In this document: positions 1 through 7,199 of the stretch, piece after piece
Layout of the letters: the number at the start of each line of letters is the position of its first letter
Position numbering within the stretch: the first letter of the stretch is position 1
Source: Bacillus sp. SB49
GTDB taxonomy: Bacteria > Bacillota > Bacilli > Bacillales > Halobacillaceae
Assembly: GCF_000469135.2 (NCBI RefSeq)
Contig: NZ_CP048117.1
Coordinates: forward strand, 1,525,501 to 1,589,500
Length of the DNA: 64,000 nt
Direction: 5' to 3'
Program-made: the position numbers and the translations under genes
Notes under the pieces: generated by a model
Databases searched by the model: none
What the model was told of the DNA's origin: nothing
The model's input: the letters and a program-made list of their open reading frames with translations, nothing else

Positions 1-429
1 CTGTTTGATCGCAGAGGGGAACTTTTGACGCTGCGTCAAACGGTCCATCCGATGCGCGACTTACTGTATCGTATTTTGAACTCCCACCATTTGGACGGGG
101 TTTTTGACCGGAGGGAATACTTTGCTGATATCCACGATCATTTGGTCAAAGTGGCGGACATGATCGCTTCCAACAGGGAGATGACGCAGGATATCCGGGA
201 CAGTTATTTATCCTTAAACTCCCATGAAACGAACCGGACGATGCAGATCCTTACGGTTATTTCGGTCATCTTCATGCCGCTGACCTTTATCGTAGGCGTG
301 TATGGGATGAACTTCTCAAACATGCCGGAATTAAGTACCACATACGGTTATCTGGTTGTTTGGATCATCATGATCAGCGTTGCGGTAGGGATGTACATCT
401 GGTTCCGTAACAAAGGATGGTTTGATTAA
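1..429 (+). CDS. corA: CorA-family divalent cation transporter, C-terminal part
   Basis: This is the C-terminal end of a CorA-type Mg2+/Co2+ channel; the 5' part lies before the window. The frame is open from base 1, so no start is visible. The hallmark YGMNF tripeptide motif (GMN) ends the first of two C-terminal membrane helices (about residues 80-100 and 108-125 of the visible part). The preceding residues are the long stalk helix (DSYLSLNSHETNRTMQ). The protein ends in the basic tail RNKGWFD typical of the family, which faces the cytoplasm in the pentamer. A strong terminator follows at once. The family assignment is secure from the GMN motif; which ion is carried cannot be told. Confidence 0.93.
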   Translation: MFDRRGELLTLRQTVHPMRDLLYRILNSHHLDGVFDRREYFADIHDHLVKVADMIASNREMTQDIRDSYLSLNSHETNRTMQILTVISVIFMPLTFIVGVYGMNFSNMPELSTTYGYLVVWIIMISVAVGMYIWFRNKGWFD

Positions 430-435
430 TGCTTT

Positions 436-473
436 CAAAAAAAGGCCGGGGTCACGTGTCCCCGGCCTTTTTC
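436..473. terminator. Rho-independent terminator after corA
   Basis: AAAGGCCGGGG and CCCCGGCCTTT form a perfect GC-rich stem around an 8-nt loop, flanked by A- and T-runs, so it can work in both directions (for corA and for the convergent SET gene). Confidence 0.9.
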
Positions 474-857
474 TTATTCTTCTTCTTTGTCAAACCATAG
501 AAGCTCCTGCTCATCTACGAAACCATTATAGTTGATGAACACTTCTTCTCCTTGTTTAATGTCCTTATAAGCATAGAAATCGAACGTATGCTGCTCGAAG
601 TTAATTTTATAATTGGCATTCGGTTCGTAGGAGTGATTGAACATCATTCCATAACCGAGCAAAAAGGCGGTATGGTTCTCCCCGTATTCAAAGGCATAGT
701 CGGCAAGACGCGTCTTTTCAATATGCACGTGTTCGCTGTTGGGGTAGGGGATGACGGGCGCTTCGTGGATCAGTTCGTCTTTGGCAATGTCGCGGGTTGC
801 AAACATTCCTCTGTTCAACTCCTCATCCTCGAAACGGGATGTACGTACTTCAATCAT
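474..857 (-). CDS. SET-domain protein (putative lysine methyltransferase)
   Basis: A 127-residue protein made almost only of a SET domain. The N-terminal strand carries RGMFATRDI. The central NHSYEPNA matches the catalytic NHS/DHSxxPN core, and GEEVFINYN matches the C-terminal ELxxxY segment that forms the pseudoknot. SET domains transfer methyl groups from S-adenosylmethionine to lysine side chains; the bacterial substrate is unknown. The start at 857 is chosen because GCAGGTG lies 8 nt upstream; a longer frame starting at 887 has no ribosome binding site. Compact SET proteins of this size occur in several Bacillaceae. There are no pre- or post-SET zinc cysteines. Family assignment is good; enzymatic activity is inferred. 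Confidence 0.8.
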   Translation of the reverse strand: MIEVRTSRFEDEELNRGMFATRDIAKDELIHEAPVIPYPNSEHVHIEKTRLADYAFEYGENHTAFLLGYGMMFNHSYEPNANYKINFEQHTFDFYAYKDIKQGEEVFINYNGFVDEQELLWFDKEEE

Positions 858-958
858 TATTTTCACCTGCACTTTCCCATAAAACATTACGTTACAAGTG
901 TGACAGGTCTAAGCAAATAAAGCAAATGGATGACGGGCTGCTCCCGTTATCCGAACTT

Positions 959-1519
959 TTATTCCAATACATCATGGTCGACGTAGCGCTTTCCATTCAG
1001 GGCGCTGATAACGTTGACCGCTACTTTTGCTCCATCTCCTGCAGTGATGATGGTATGGACACTTGCGCCTGCTGCGGTCCCTGCCGCCCAAACTTTAGGC
1101 ATCGATGTGTGCCCGTTTTCGTCTGTTTGGATTATTTTTGCGACCCGGGGCTCGGTGCCTTTTATAATGTCTACGCCAAGATTTTCCGCTGCCTTGACGG
1201 ACATGCCAGTTGCAAAGATGATGTGTTCGACTTCGTAGGAGCGGGTTTCGGTTTGAATCTCATGTGCTTCGCCTTTAGTGACAATTCCGTTTACGGTTTC
1301 CGATACAATCTCTGCTCCGAACTTCGCTGCCTGGGCCTGTCCCTGTTTCAAGAGGTCCGGCCCTTTGATTCCGTCCACTCCGTAATGATTTTCCACCCAG
1401 GCCATCTTCGTTATGCTTTTTCCGTGATCGAATACGACTGTCTTCTTGCCTGCTTTGGCGGTGAAAAGTCCGGCACTTGCGCCTGCCGGGCCACCGCCGA
1501 TAATGGCGACATCGTACAT
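959..1519 (-). CDS. Short FAD-dependent oxidoreductase (thioredoxin-reductase-like fold)
   Basis: A 186-residue flavoprotein. It starts directly with the FAD-binding GGGPAGASAG motif (residues 8-17) and ends with the second FAD motif VWAAGTAAGAS (about 143-153), as in the TrxR/AhpF family. Full thioredoxin reductases are about 310 residues. Here the whole NADPH domain and the CxxC redox pair are missing, so it cannot be a classical disulfide reductase. The frame is continuous and has a good AAGGAGGG site 10 nt before the ATG, so it looks like a genuine short family member rather than a broken gene. It is transcribed divergently from the MFS exporter. Physiological electron partners are unknown. 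Confidence 0.75.
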   Translation of the reverse strand: MYDVAIIGGGPAGASAGLFTAKAGKKTVVFDHGKSITKMAWVENHYGVDGIKGPDLLKQGQAQAAKFGAEIVSETVNGIVTKGEAHEIQTETRSYEVEHIIFATGMSVKAAENLGVDIIKGTEPRVAKIIQTDENGHTSMPKVWAAGTAAGASVHTIITAGDGAKVAVNVISALNGKRYVDHDVLE

Positions 1520-1664
1520 GAAGCAACCCTCCTTATCCTATTACACCTTTCATTATATCTAAATATTCCGACTTTTTTAAGTGGTTGTGTATACTCTTGT
1601 TGCTTTCTCTTGTGAAGTGCTGTATGATTCATTTCGATACTCGAAAGAAAGGGAGGTAAGACAT

Positions 1665-3041
1665 GTGGACCAACGTGTGAAAAATCCGCGTGGGCTGTTA
1701 ATTTCTTTATGTGCGGTCATGATGATGTCCGTTATGAACGGTACGATGTTCAATATAGCCGTTCCTGACATTGCAGAGACTTATCATTTGATGCCGTCGG
1801 AAGTCAGCTGGGTGATGACAGGATACATTATGGTATACGCTATCGGAGCTTTGACATATGGGAAACTGGCTGACTTTTATCCTTACAGGACGTTGATTAC
1901 GTACGGGTTGATCATATTCAGCGCTTCATCGTTGTTTGGTTTCTTCGCTCAGAACTATGCCATGGTCTTGGCGGCAAGAGTGCTCCAGGCTTTGGGTGGC
2001 GCCATGATTCCGGCCCTCGTATTCCTTGCCCCTTTGAAATATTTCAAGCATGAGCGTGGTCGGGTGCTTGGGATTGTTGCATCCGTCATGGCATTCGCTT
2101 CCGGTATTGGACCGATAGCAGGCGGTTTTATCGCAGGCTTCTTAGACTGGAGGTATTTGTTCCTGACCTCTGCAGCTATTATTGTCACGCTGCCCTTCTT
2201 AAGGAAGAACCTTCCTCAGGAAGAAGCGAAAAAGGGGTATATCGATTTCATTGGTGCCGCCTTGATTGCAGGATTCATATCTACCCTATTAATAGGTATC
2301 ACACTTGATATGCCCTTGCTTTTTGTCGCTTCCGGCCTGTTCCTCGCCTTAAACGTGTGGCGGATGCGGACAATTGCCGAGCCGTTCATTCCGACGCACT
2401 TGTTCAAGGATGTTCCTTACAGAACGACGATCATTACAAGCTTTCTTGCCGTGCTCTGTTTATTCGGAATGATGTTCATGCTTCCAATCATGTTCCGGGA
2501 CGCTTATCAAATGGAGACGATGATGATTGGCCTCGTCCTGTTTCCCGGAGCCGTCAGTGCAGCGCTTATGGGGCAGAAGGGGGGCAGTCTTGTCGATACG
2601 AAAGGAAATACGTTTGTTCTATATACTGCGATGATACTGCTGATCTCAGGTTTTCTCCTGCTGTCATTCATCGTCGGAGCCCATCCTTATGTTGTCGGGG
2701 CAGCCATGATTGTCGCCTACATGAGTTTCCCGCTTGTTCAGGCCTCGTCCGCCGACATACTTGCCAATATACTCGATGACAAGGAGACGGGAGTGGGGAT
2801 GGGAGTCTTCAACCTGATCAATTTTATCTCCGGTGCTTTAAGCGGTGCTTTGATCGGGAAGGCTTTGGATCTTTATGAACCTGTCTCACCGCTCCACGGA
2901 ATCGGTTTTCAAGGGGACACGGCGATCTACAGCAATATTTTCCTTTTTTTCGCGGGAATCATAGCTGTAGGATTCGTTCAATTTCACTGGAATTATTTCA
3001 AAAAAAAGCAGACCCGCCAACAGAAAGAACCCGCATCCTGA
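1665..3041 (+). CDS. MFS drug:proton antiporter (14-TM DHA2 / Tet(L)-like)
   Basis: A 458-residue, highly hydrophobic major facilitator protein. The N-terminal region carries NIAVPDIAETY. The loop 2-3 motif A appears as GKLADFYPYR, and the antiporter motif C as the glycine-rich ASGIGPIAGGFIAG around residue 145. This combination is typical of the 14-helix QacA/TetL exporters, which expel cationic or amphipathic compounds using the proton gradient. The start is a GTG at 1665, with GGGAGG 8-9 nt upstream; the frame is open further 5' but without a ribosome site. A terminator overlaps the last codons. The substrate cannot be predicted. Confidence 0.85.
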   Translation: MDQRVKNPRGLLISLCAVMMMSVMNGTMFNIAVPDIAETYHLMPSEVSWVMTGYIMVYAIGALTYGKLADFYPYRTLITYGLIIFSASSLFGFFAQNYAMVLAARVLQALGGAMIPALVFLAPLKYFKHERGRVLGIVASVMAFASGIGPIAGGFIAGFLDWRYLFLTSAAIIVTLPFLRKNLPQEEAKKGYIDFIGAALIAGFISTLLIGITLDMPLLFVASGLFLALNVWRMRTIAEPFIPTHLFKDVPYRTTIITSFLAVLCLFGMMFMLPIMFRDAYQMETMMIGLVLFPGAVSAALMGQKGGSLVDTKGNTFVLYTAMILLISGFLLLSFIVGAHPYVVGAAMIVAYMSFPLVQASSADILANILDDKETGVGMGVFNLINFISGALSGALIGKALDLYEPVSPLHGIGFQGDTAIYSNIFLFFAGIIAVGFVQFHWNYFKKKQTRQQKEPAS

Positions 3042-3062
3042 TTCTCAGGTGCGGGTTCTTTG
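3026..3062. terminator. Rho-independent terminator overlapping the MFS stop codon
   Basis: AGAACCCGCA and TGCGGGTTCT form a perfect 10-bp stem around a 14-nt loop, which itself contains CCTGATTCTCAGG. It probably serves both the MFS gene and the convergent gene at 3065. Confidence 0.8.
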
Positions 3063-3064
3063 GA

Positions 3065-3397
3065 TTACACGAATACAGAGCTTACATTTTTAAGAGCTGC
3101 TTCGCTGTACTGTTGGCGCGGGGTGCTGACGGCACCGTTAGCAGCCCATAAGTTTTCTATGTCTGTATAAATTTCTGCACAGCGCTCGCCGCCGATGATC
3201 AGGACGAGTGGTTCCTCCATCTTCATGCAAAGGAAGAAGGAAAGGAGCTTTGGCAGATGCTTGGCGTCCGTAATCAGTTGGTCCTGATGTAAGTATAAAT
3301 CACAACCGCCGCGGGAAATCAGTTTATATAATTTCATGATTTGGTTCGTTTCTAATGGTTGGCGCAGTTGGACCTGGTAAGAGGACAGTTCACTCAC
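3065..3397 (-). CDS. HPr-like fold protein without the phosphorylation histidine
   Basis: A 110-residue protein. Residues 8-85 can be laid over the PTS phosphocarrier HPr: a first strand (YQVQLRQPL), a helix, the strand pair CDLYLHQDQLITDA, the helix LPKLLSFFLC, a strand PLVLIIGG and a final helix CAEIYTDIENLW. The active-site His of HPr (GIHARPA) is absent (here PLETNQIMK), and so is the regulatory Ser46 region. It could therefore not take phosphate from Enzyme I. The C-terminal 25 residues are extra. The start is GTG with GGAGGTG 7 nt upstream. Homology to HPr is inferred from pattern only; otherwise it is a conserved-type hypothetical. Confidence 0.5.
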   Translation of the reverse strand: MSELSSYQVQLRQPLETNQIMKLYKLISRGGCDLYLHQDQLITDAKHLPKLLSFFLCMKMEEPLVLIIGGERCAEIYTDIENLWAANGAVSTPRQQYSEAALKNVSSVFV

Positions 3398-3470
3398 CGG
3401 CAGTCACCTCCGAAATAGTATAGTTGTATAGAAACTACCCGCCTCCCGGATCATATAAACCTGACCGGAT

Positions 3471-4208
3471 TCAGTGCTCGTAGATCATCTTCCGTGTCAT
3501 CCCGCCGTCAAGGACAATATTTTCTCCATTTACGAAGTGGTTATCAGGGTCTGTCAGGTATGCACAGGCTTTGGCTACGTCTCTGACGTTACCGGCGCGC
3601 CCGGAAAGATGCTGTTGATGGTCGATGTCCCTCAGGTCTTCTGCGTCTCCTGTATGGATCCACCCGGGGCTTACGGCGTTTACTCTGATTTGATAAGGAC
3701 TTAAGGATGCAGCCAGGGCATGGGTCAATGCATAAATTCCGCCTTTACTAGCTGCATAGGCTTCCGAGTCCGGTTCACTCATGAATGCCCGGGTGGAAGC
3801 GATATGAACGATTCGGCCCTTGGTTCCCGTCTCTCTCCACAATTCTGCTGCATATTTCGACATGAGGAAACAACTTCTCAAGTTGGTGTGAATCACATCA
3901 TCAAACCCTTCTGCGTCGATATCGAAAAGGGATTGAAAGCGGCTGACGCCCGCATTGTTAATCAAGATCGTTATCGTTCCGAAACGTTTTTTTACATCTT
4001 CGTGGATTTTCTTGATAGCGGATGGATCACGCACGTCGCAGACAAGGAAATGGATGGCTGGATTTTCATCCGAAAGCTTTTTTCCCGCCTCCTCATCGAC
4101 ATCCAGCGCTATAACCTGCGCACCTTTTTCTGCATAGTATAACGAAAGGCCTTTTCCGATGCCGTTCGCAGCTCCCGTAATCATTACTAATTCATTATGG
4201 AATGTCAT
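3471..4208 (-). CDS. Short-chain dehydrogenase/reductase
   Basis: A 245-residue classical SDR. The NAD(P)-binding motif TGAANGIG is at residues 11-18, NNAG at about 87-90, a catalytic Ser in IASTRAF near 138, and the YAASK pair (Tyr/Lys) at about 151-155. The post-active-site VSPGWIHT is also present. An acidic residue at the end of the second strand (ALDVD) favours NAD(H) over NADP(H). The C-terminus carries the usual NIVLDGGMT. The ATG at 4208 has AAGGAGG 8 nt upstream. The substrate is unknown; such enzymes commonly act on sugars, polyols or fatty-acid-type alcohols. It is transcribed divergently from the HD-domain gene. Confidence 0.85.
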   Translation of the reverse strand: MTFHNELVMITGAANGIGKGLSLYYAEKGAQVIALDVDEEAGKKLSDENPAIHFLVCDVRDPSAIKKIHEDVKKRFGTITILINNAGVSRFQSLFDIDAEGFDDVIHTNLRSCFLMSKYAAELWRETGTKGRIVHIASTRAFMSEPDSEAYAASKGGIYALTHALAASLSPYQIRVNAVSPGWIHTGDAEDLRDIDHQQHLSGRAGNVRDVAKACAYLTDPDNHFVNGENIVLDGGMTRKMIYEH

Positions 4209-4320
4209 GTGCTTACCTCCTTGTTTCTATTTTCCTACAGAAGGGGAAAGGTAAACATGGATTTGCTTGTCGGTATTCGGAGAACGTGGTATGATTTCTA
4301 AAAAAATTGGAGGTGATCGT

Positions 4321-4839
4321 ATGAAACGAGTGACATTAGTGGATGTATTCAAACATCGCATTACACAAAAGTATTTGCAGCGGTCAGGTATCAACCACGC
4401 GGTCACCGTAGCCGGGTATGCCTATGATATGGCGGTGGAGGCAGGTGTCGACCCTGACCTTGCCACGAAATCCGCGCTTCTTCATGACATGGGGCATTAT
4501 GAATGGTACAGGGACGGGAAGTGGGATTACGATGAGTATCGCAAGCACGATATTCATGCTATAAAAGGAGCGGAGCGGGCCCATAAGCTTTTGATCAGGC
4601 TTGGAGAAGACCGCCTTCGTGCCAAGGAAGTGTCTCTCGCGGTTCTTCTCCATACGGACAGCTATCTTCCTTTCGGGTTGGATGGAAAACGAACGGATCT
4701 GCAGGAAGTGGTTAGGAAAGCAGACGAGAAAGATGAACAGCCGATGGGGCTCCATCATTACAAAGAAATGGATAAAAGTATGGCTGTTCAGCTTCTTCAT
4801 GAATTGGACAAAAAGGTCGAAGGTGAGATGGTTGGATAA
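4321..4839 (+). CDS. HD-domain phosphohydrolase-like protein
   Basis: A 172-residue HD-superfamily protein. The metal-binding histidines lie in GINHAVTVAGYAYDMA (about residue 24), the HD doublet in ALLHDMGHYEW (about 57), and a downstream histidine in LLHTDSYLP (about 115); a KADEKDE acidic helix follows. HD proteins hydrolyse phosphate esters of nucleotides or nucleotide second messengers. The start at 4321 has TTGGAGGTG 6 nt upstream; an earlier in-frame ATG lacks one. No partner gene is adjacent. The family is secure; the substrate is unknown. Confidence 0.8.
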   Translation: MKRVTLVDVFKHRITQKYLQRSGINHAVTVAGYAYDMAVEAGVDPDLATKSALLHDMGHYEWYRDGKWDYDEYRKHDIHAIKGAERAHKLLIRLGEDRLRAKEVSLAVLLHTDSYLPFGLDGKRTDLQEVVRKADEKDEQPMGLHHYKEMDKSMAVQLLHELDKKVEGEMVG

Positions 4840-4889
4840 GGTATGCTCTGTCTGTCAAGCTATTATTTTGAAAATTTAGTGAAAAGTGC

Positions 4890-4918
4890 TTTACTTTTGG
4901 AAAATAGTCCTATATACT
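4890..4918 (+). promoter_or_regulatory. Strong sigma-A promoter of the small-gene island
   Basis: TTTACT (4890-4895), a 17-nt spacer, then TATACT (4913-4918). Both hexamers are one base from consensus at ideal spacing. Transcription would begin about 35 nt before the first small open frame. Confidence 0.75.
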
Positions 4919-4961
4919 TTCCAGTGTAAACAAAATTTCTCAGAAAGCGAGGTCGACTACA

Positions 4962-5030
4962 ATGGCATATAACATGATTCAAACTTCAGCCAACTTCATA
5001 TTATCGACCTGCGCAGGAACCAACTTCTGA
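4962..5030 (+). CDS. Very small peptide gene (22 aa), possibly frameshifted
   Basis: Not recognised. ATG follows GAGGT by 8 nt behind a near-consensus promoter and is followed by two consecutive terminators, so a real transcript is likely. The encoded peptide begins MAYNMIQTSAN and is 22 residues long. A second frame, one base later, is open from 4978 to a stop at 5053-5055, just before the terminator, and reads as a more protein-like hydrophilic stretch (PTSYYRPAQEPTSELID within it). That frame has no start of its own. Removing one base near 4977 would join both into a 30-residue product. It may thus be a short peptide, a leader, a frameshifted gene, or a site of programmed shift. Confidence 0.45.
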   Translation: MAYNMIQTSANFILSTCAGTNF

Positions 5031-5068
5031 GCTTATTGACCAAATTGCGAAATAGCACTCATAGGAGC

Positions 5069-5104
5069 CGCAGGTGATGCATAATGTATTCCTGTGGCTT
5101 TTTT
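5069..5104 (+). terminator. First of two tandem terminators
   Basis: AGCCGCAGG pairs with CCTGTGGCT (one G-T pair) around a 16-nt loop, followed by six T. Confidence 0.7.
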
Positions 5105-5123
5105 AGTGGAGAAATCCGTTTTA

Positions 5124-5155
5124 AAGAAGCTGCAGGCCACCTGCGGCTTTTTATT
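5124..5155 (+). terminator. Second tandem terminator
   Basis: AGCTGCAGG pairs with CCTGCGGCT followed by TTTTATT. The stem is a near copy of the preceding one, so the pair looks duplicated. Confidence 0.65.
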
Positions 5156-5160
5156 ATGCT

Positions 5161-5200
5161 ATCAAAGAGTAAATTTACTCTTTTGATATAAAATTACTCT
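5161..5200 (+). promoter_or_regulatory. Operator-like palindrome with an extra half-site
   Basis: A perfect 20-bp palindrome centred between 5173 and 5174 (arms AAAGAGTAAA and TTTACTCTTT, 5164-5183) is followed by a third half-site TTACTCT at 5194-5200. It lies just upstream of the ribosome binding site of the gene at 5220. The base composition and spacing suggest a repressor operator rather than a terminator; the regulator is unknown. Confidence 0.5.
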
Positions 5201-5219
5201 TATGAAAGGAGCGTTACCC

Positions 5220-5357
5220 ATGACGATGAATTTTCTTATCTTCAAAGTTACCGTTGTTAAGAACAAGCGGAAGAAATACCAACAGCTGCCTGGATATCAT
5301 CCAACAGTGAAAGATCAATGGCTGGACCGTAAATCATCCTTTATCCATTACATGTAA
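5220..5357 (+). CDS. YrzI-like small protein, copy 1
   Basis: A 45-residue protein too short for most gene finders. ATG at 5220 lies 8 nt behind AAGGAG. It begins MTMNFLIFKVTVVKNKRKK, a hydrophobic strand followed by a basic patch. This matches the general pattern of the YrzI family of small Bacillus proteins (M-T-x-N-hydrophobic, V-T-V, K-R). The C-terminal half is polar and aromatic. A second protein with the same start pattern is encoded at 5475. The YrzI assignment rests on that pattern only. Confidence 0.55.
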   Translation: MTMNFLIFKVTVVKNKRKKYQQLPGYHPTVKDQWLDRKSSFIHYM

Positions 5358-5382
5358 AACAAACACAAGGAGGTAGGAAACT

Positions 5383-5445
5383 ATGATGGCACTCATGAGG
5401 ATGGCATTTATGGATTGGTATAACGGGGAGAAGGATACGGATTAG
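5383..5445 (+). CDS. Very small peptide (20 aa), methionine-rich
   Basis: ATG at 5383 lies 9 nt behind a full AAGGAGG. The peptide, MMALMRMAFMDWYNGEKDTD, has five methionines in its first ten residues and an acidic end. It sits between the two YrzI-like genes, in the same orientation and with the same strong ribosome-site style, so co-translation is likely. No family is recognised. Confidence 0.5.
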   Translation: MMALMRMAFMDWYNGEKDTD

Positions 5446-5474
5446 CTCTCATAGGCACGGAAGGAGGTACCGGC

Positions 5475-5609
5475 ATGAGAATCAACTTTTTGATTTTTGC
5501 GATTTTCATTCAGCGGCGGGATGCGGCTTCCATCGACAAATCGATCGAACGCAAACGCGTGATTGAAAATAAAATCAACGATGCAAAATTGAAGCACACC
5601 AGTATATAA
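5475..5609 (+). CDS. YrzI-like small protein, copy 2
   Basis: A 44-residue protein; ATG at 5475 lies 8 nt behind AAGGAGG. It starts MRINFLIFAIFIQRRD, sharing the NFLIF core and the following basic pair with the protein at 5220, and then forms a charged helix (KSIERKRVIENKINDAKLK). A terminator follows directly, closing the small-gene operon. Duplication of this small protein type is common in Bacillaceae. The role is unknown; membrane or surface association through the short hydrophobic start is possible. Confidence 0.55.
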   Translation: MRINFLIFAIFIQRRDAASIDKSIERKRVIENKINDAKLKHTSI

Positions 5610-5610
5610 A

Positions 5611-5650
5611 AAGAAAGTCTCTGCTCGAAATCGGGCAGAGACTTTCTTTT
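5611..5650 (+). terminator. Rho-independent terminator
   Basis: AAAGTCTCTGC and GCAGAGACTTT form an 11-bp stem around a 10-nt loop, followed by CTTTTG. Confidence 0.85.
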
Positions 5651-5708
5651 GTTTCCAGCAATAAAGGATGGATGGAGGTGAATACTTAAAAAGAGGGAGG
5701 GATAACTA

Positions 5709-5798
5709 ATGGCCCAGGGAAACAAGAAAATCAACGAACGCAATAAGCGCAAGCATGCAGAGAAAGCAGAAGGCAAACGAGAAAAGCAGAGCAAATAA
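5709..5798 (+). CDS. Very small basic protein (29 aa)
   Basis: ATG at 5709 follows GAGGGAGG by 8 nt, and the gene is bounded by terminators on both sides. The product (MAQGNKKINERNKRKHAEK followed by AEGKREKQSK) is nearly all Lys, Arg, Glu and Asn and has no hydrophobic core. It resembles the short disordered Bacillus proteins catalogued as DUF3941 and similar, but I cannot confirm membership. Confidence 0.5.
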   Translation: MAQGNKKINERNKRKHAEKAEGKREKQSK

Positions 5799-5807
5799 AC
5801 CACATTA

Positions 5808-5843
5808 AAAACCGGACGCCCTTCGTAGGGGCGTCCGGTTTAG
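5808..5843. terminator. Bidirectional terminator
   Basis: AACCGGACGCCC and GGGCGTCCGGTT form a 12-bp stem around a short loop between the small basic gene and the convergent reductase gene. Confidence 0.85.
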
Positions 5844-7199
5844 TTATTGAAAAAAGCTTGGAATGTCACTTTCTTCTGAGGGGTATGCCCATAAGATTTG
5901 TGACAATTCCTGCTTTGTCATGTTTTTCTTGATGGCGACGGTGAACAGGTTAATAAGATGATCCGCATGATCGCTCAAGAGGTGTGCTCCAAGGATTTCA
6001 TCCGTCCCGGGACTTGTAAGTACCTTAATGAAAGCACCTGTCGATCGTGTCCTTTGATAAGAAAAGAACGGGGTGATTTCCTTCGACAGGATTTCATAGG
6101 GTACTCCTTGCTCCTCCGCTTCCTGCTGACTAAGGCCCGTTTTCGCAAGTTTGGGATAGGTGAAAACGACGGATGGAATGACTGGATCAAAGGCGGAATG
6201 GTCTTTGTCCTCAAGCATATGGGAAAGGGCTCTCGATGCGCCGAAAGATGCGGCTGGTGTCAGTGGAGGAAGCCCGCTGTCGGCCGCATCTCCAGCTGCA
6301 TAGATAGATGAGTCGGATGCGGATTTAAAGTTAGCATCGACAGGAATACCTTTGTCCGTAGGGTCTATACCGGCACGCTCAAGATGAAGGGATTGAATAT
6401 TTGACACTCTTCCGCCGCCGTGAATGACCAGATCGGTGTTGAACTTATGGGTTAAACCGTCTTTTTCCGCTTCTACTATAAACCCTTCCCGGTCTGTTCT
6501 CGTAATGTTTGTCACCTGCGCGTTCGTATGGACGTTAATTCCGATATTCCTGGATAATTCCACGAGTTTGTTCGTCATTTCTATGTCATATTCCTCAAGT
6601 ACGTGCGCGGCGTCATGGAAGATGGAAACGTTCCTCCCCATTCTTCTGCACATATGAGCCAATTCGAAGGAAACAGGACCTCCTCCTACAAAAACAATAG
6701 TATCGGGAAGCTCCTCCTGTTCGAAGAAATCATCACTGGTTAGTAAATGTTCCGTCCCTTCAAACGGAAGCGGTGCAGGAAGCGATCCCGTCGCTATAAG
6801 GAAGTGATCCGCTTTCAGAACACAATCCCCGACTTCGATCGTCGATCCGTCTATAAATACCGCTGTCCCTTTGTACACTTCCATGCCGATTTCTCGGAAG
6901 GAATGTTCTACTTGTGCAGGAACAGGAACGGTAAACGTATCTTTGAATTTCTTCATCTGATTCCAGTCTAACGACAATGCCCCCTGTATTCCATAGTCCT
7001 TAAGGCGGTGAGCGTCATCATAGGTTTCTGTAATGCCTGACAATATCCTTTTCGGGTCACATCCCCGGTTGGGGCACGTGCCGCCGAGTGAGCCGCTTTC
7101 AACGACCGCGGTCTTCCAGCCGTATTGTTGAGCTTCTGTCGCCGCTTTTCTGCCGGCGGCCCCGCTTCCGATTACAATCAGATTATAGGTTGCGTCCAT
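5844..7199 (-). CDS. Pyridine nucleotide-disulfide oxidoreductase (class I)
   Basis: A 451-residue flavoprotein of the glutathione reductase/lipoamide dehydrogenase class. It has FAD motif GSGAAG (about residues 10-15), the redox-active disulfide GGTCPNRGC (about 39-47), NAD(P) motif VGGGPVSFE, the second FAD contact IYAAGDAAD, and a C-terminal dimerisation domain. The usual C-terminal His-Pro-Glu catalytic pair (HPTxxE) is altered: the matching region reads WAYPSEES, so the general base seems to be missing. The substrate is therefore uncertain; mercuric, coenzyme A or bacillithiol-type disulfides are all possible. The ATG at 7199 is preferred over a GTG two codons earlier because GGGTGA is then 9 nt away. 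Confidence 0.82.
   Translation of the reverse strand: MDATYNLIVIGSGAAGRKAATEAQQYGWKTAVVESGSLGGTCPNRGCDPKRILSGITETYDDAHRLKDYGIQGALSLDWNQMKKFKDTFTVPVPAQVEHSFREIGMEVYKGTAVFIDGSTIEVGDCVLKADHFLIATGSLPAPLPFEGTEHLLTSDDFFEQEELPDTIVFVGGGPVSFELAHMCRRMGRNVSIFHDAAHVLEEYDIEMTNKLVELSRNIGINVHTNAQVTNITRTDREGFIVEAEKDGLTHKFNTDLVIHGGGRVSNIQSLHLERAGIDPTDKGIPVDANFKSASDSSIYAAGDAADSGLPPLTPAASFGASRALSHMLEDKDHSAFDPVIPSVVFTYPKLAKTGLSQQEAEEQGVPYEILSKEITPFFSYQRTRSTGAFIKVLTSPGTDEILGAHLLSDHADHLINLFTVAIKKNMTKQELSQILWAYPSEESDIPSFFQ

Noticed and set aside
797-1615. Long plus-strand frame of 272 codons
   Set aside because: It lies entirely opposite the SET and flavoprotein genes, has no ribosome site and encodes a Cys/Phe-rich implausible protein; it is the shadow of the minus-strand genes.
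5510-5803. Minus-strand frame of 97 codons over the small-gene island
   Set aside because: It runs through two strong terminators and opposite two genes with good ribosome sites; no start signal.
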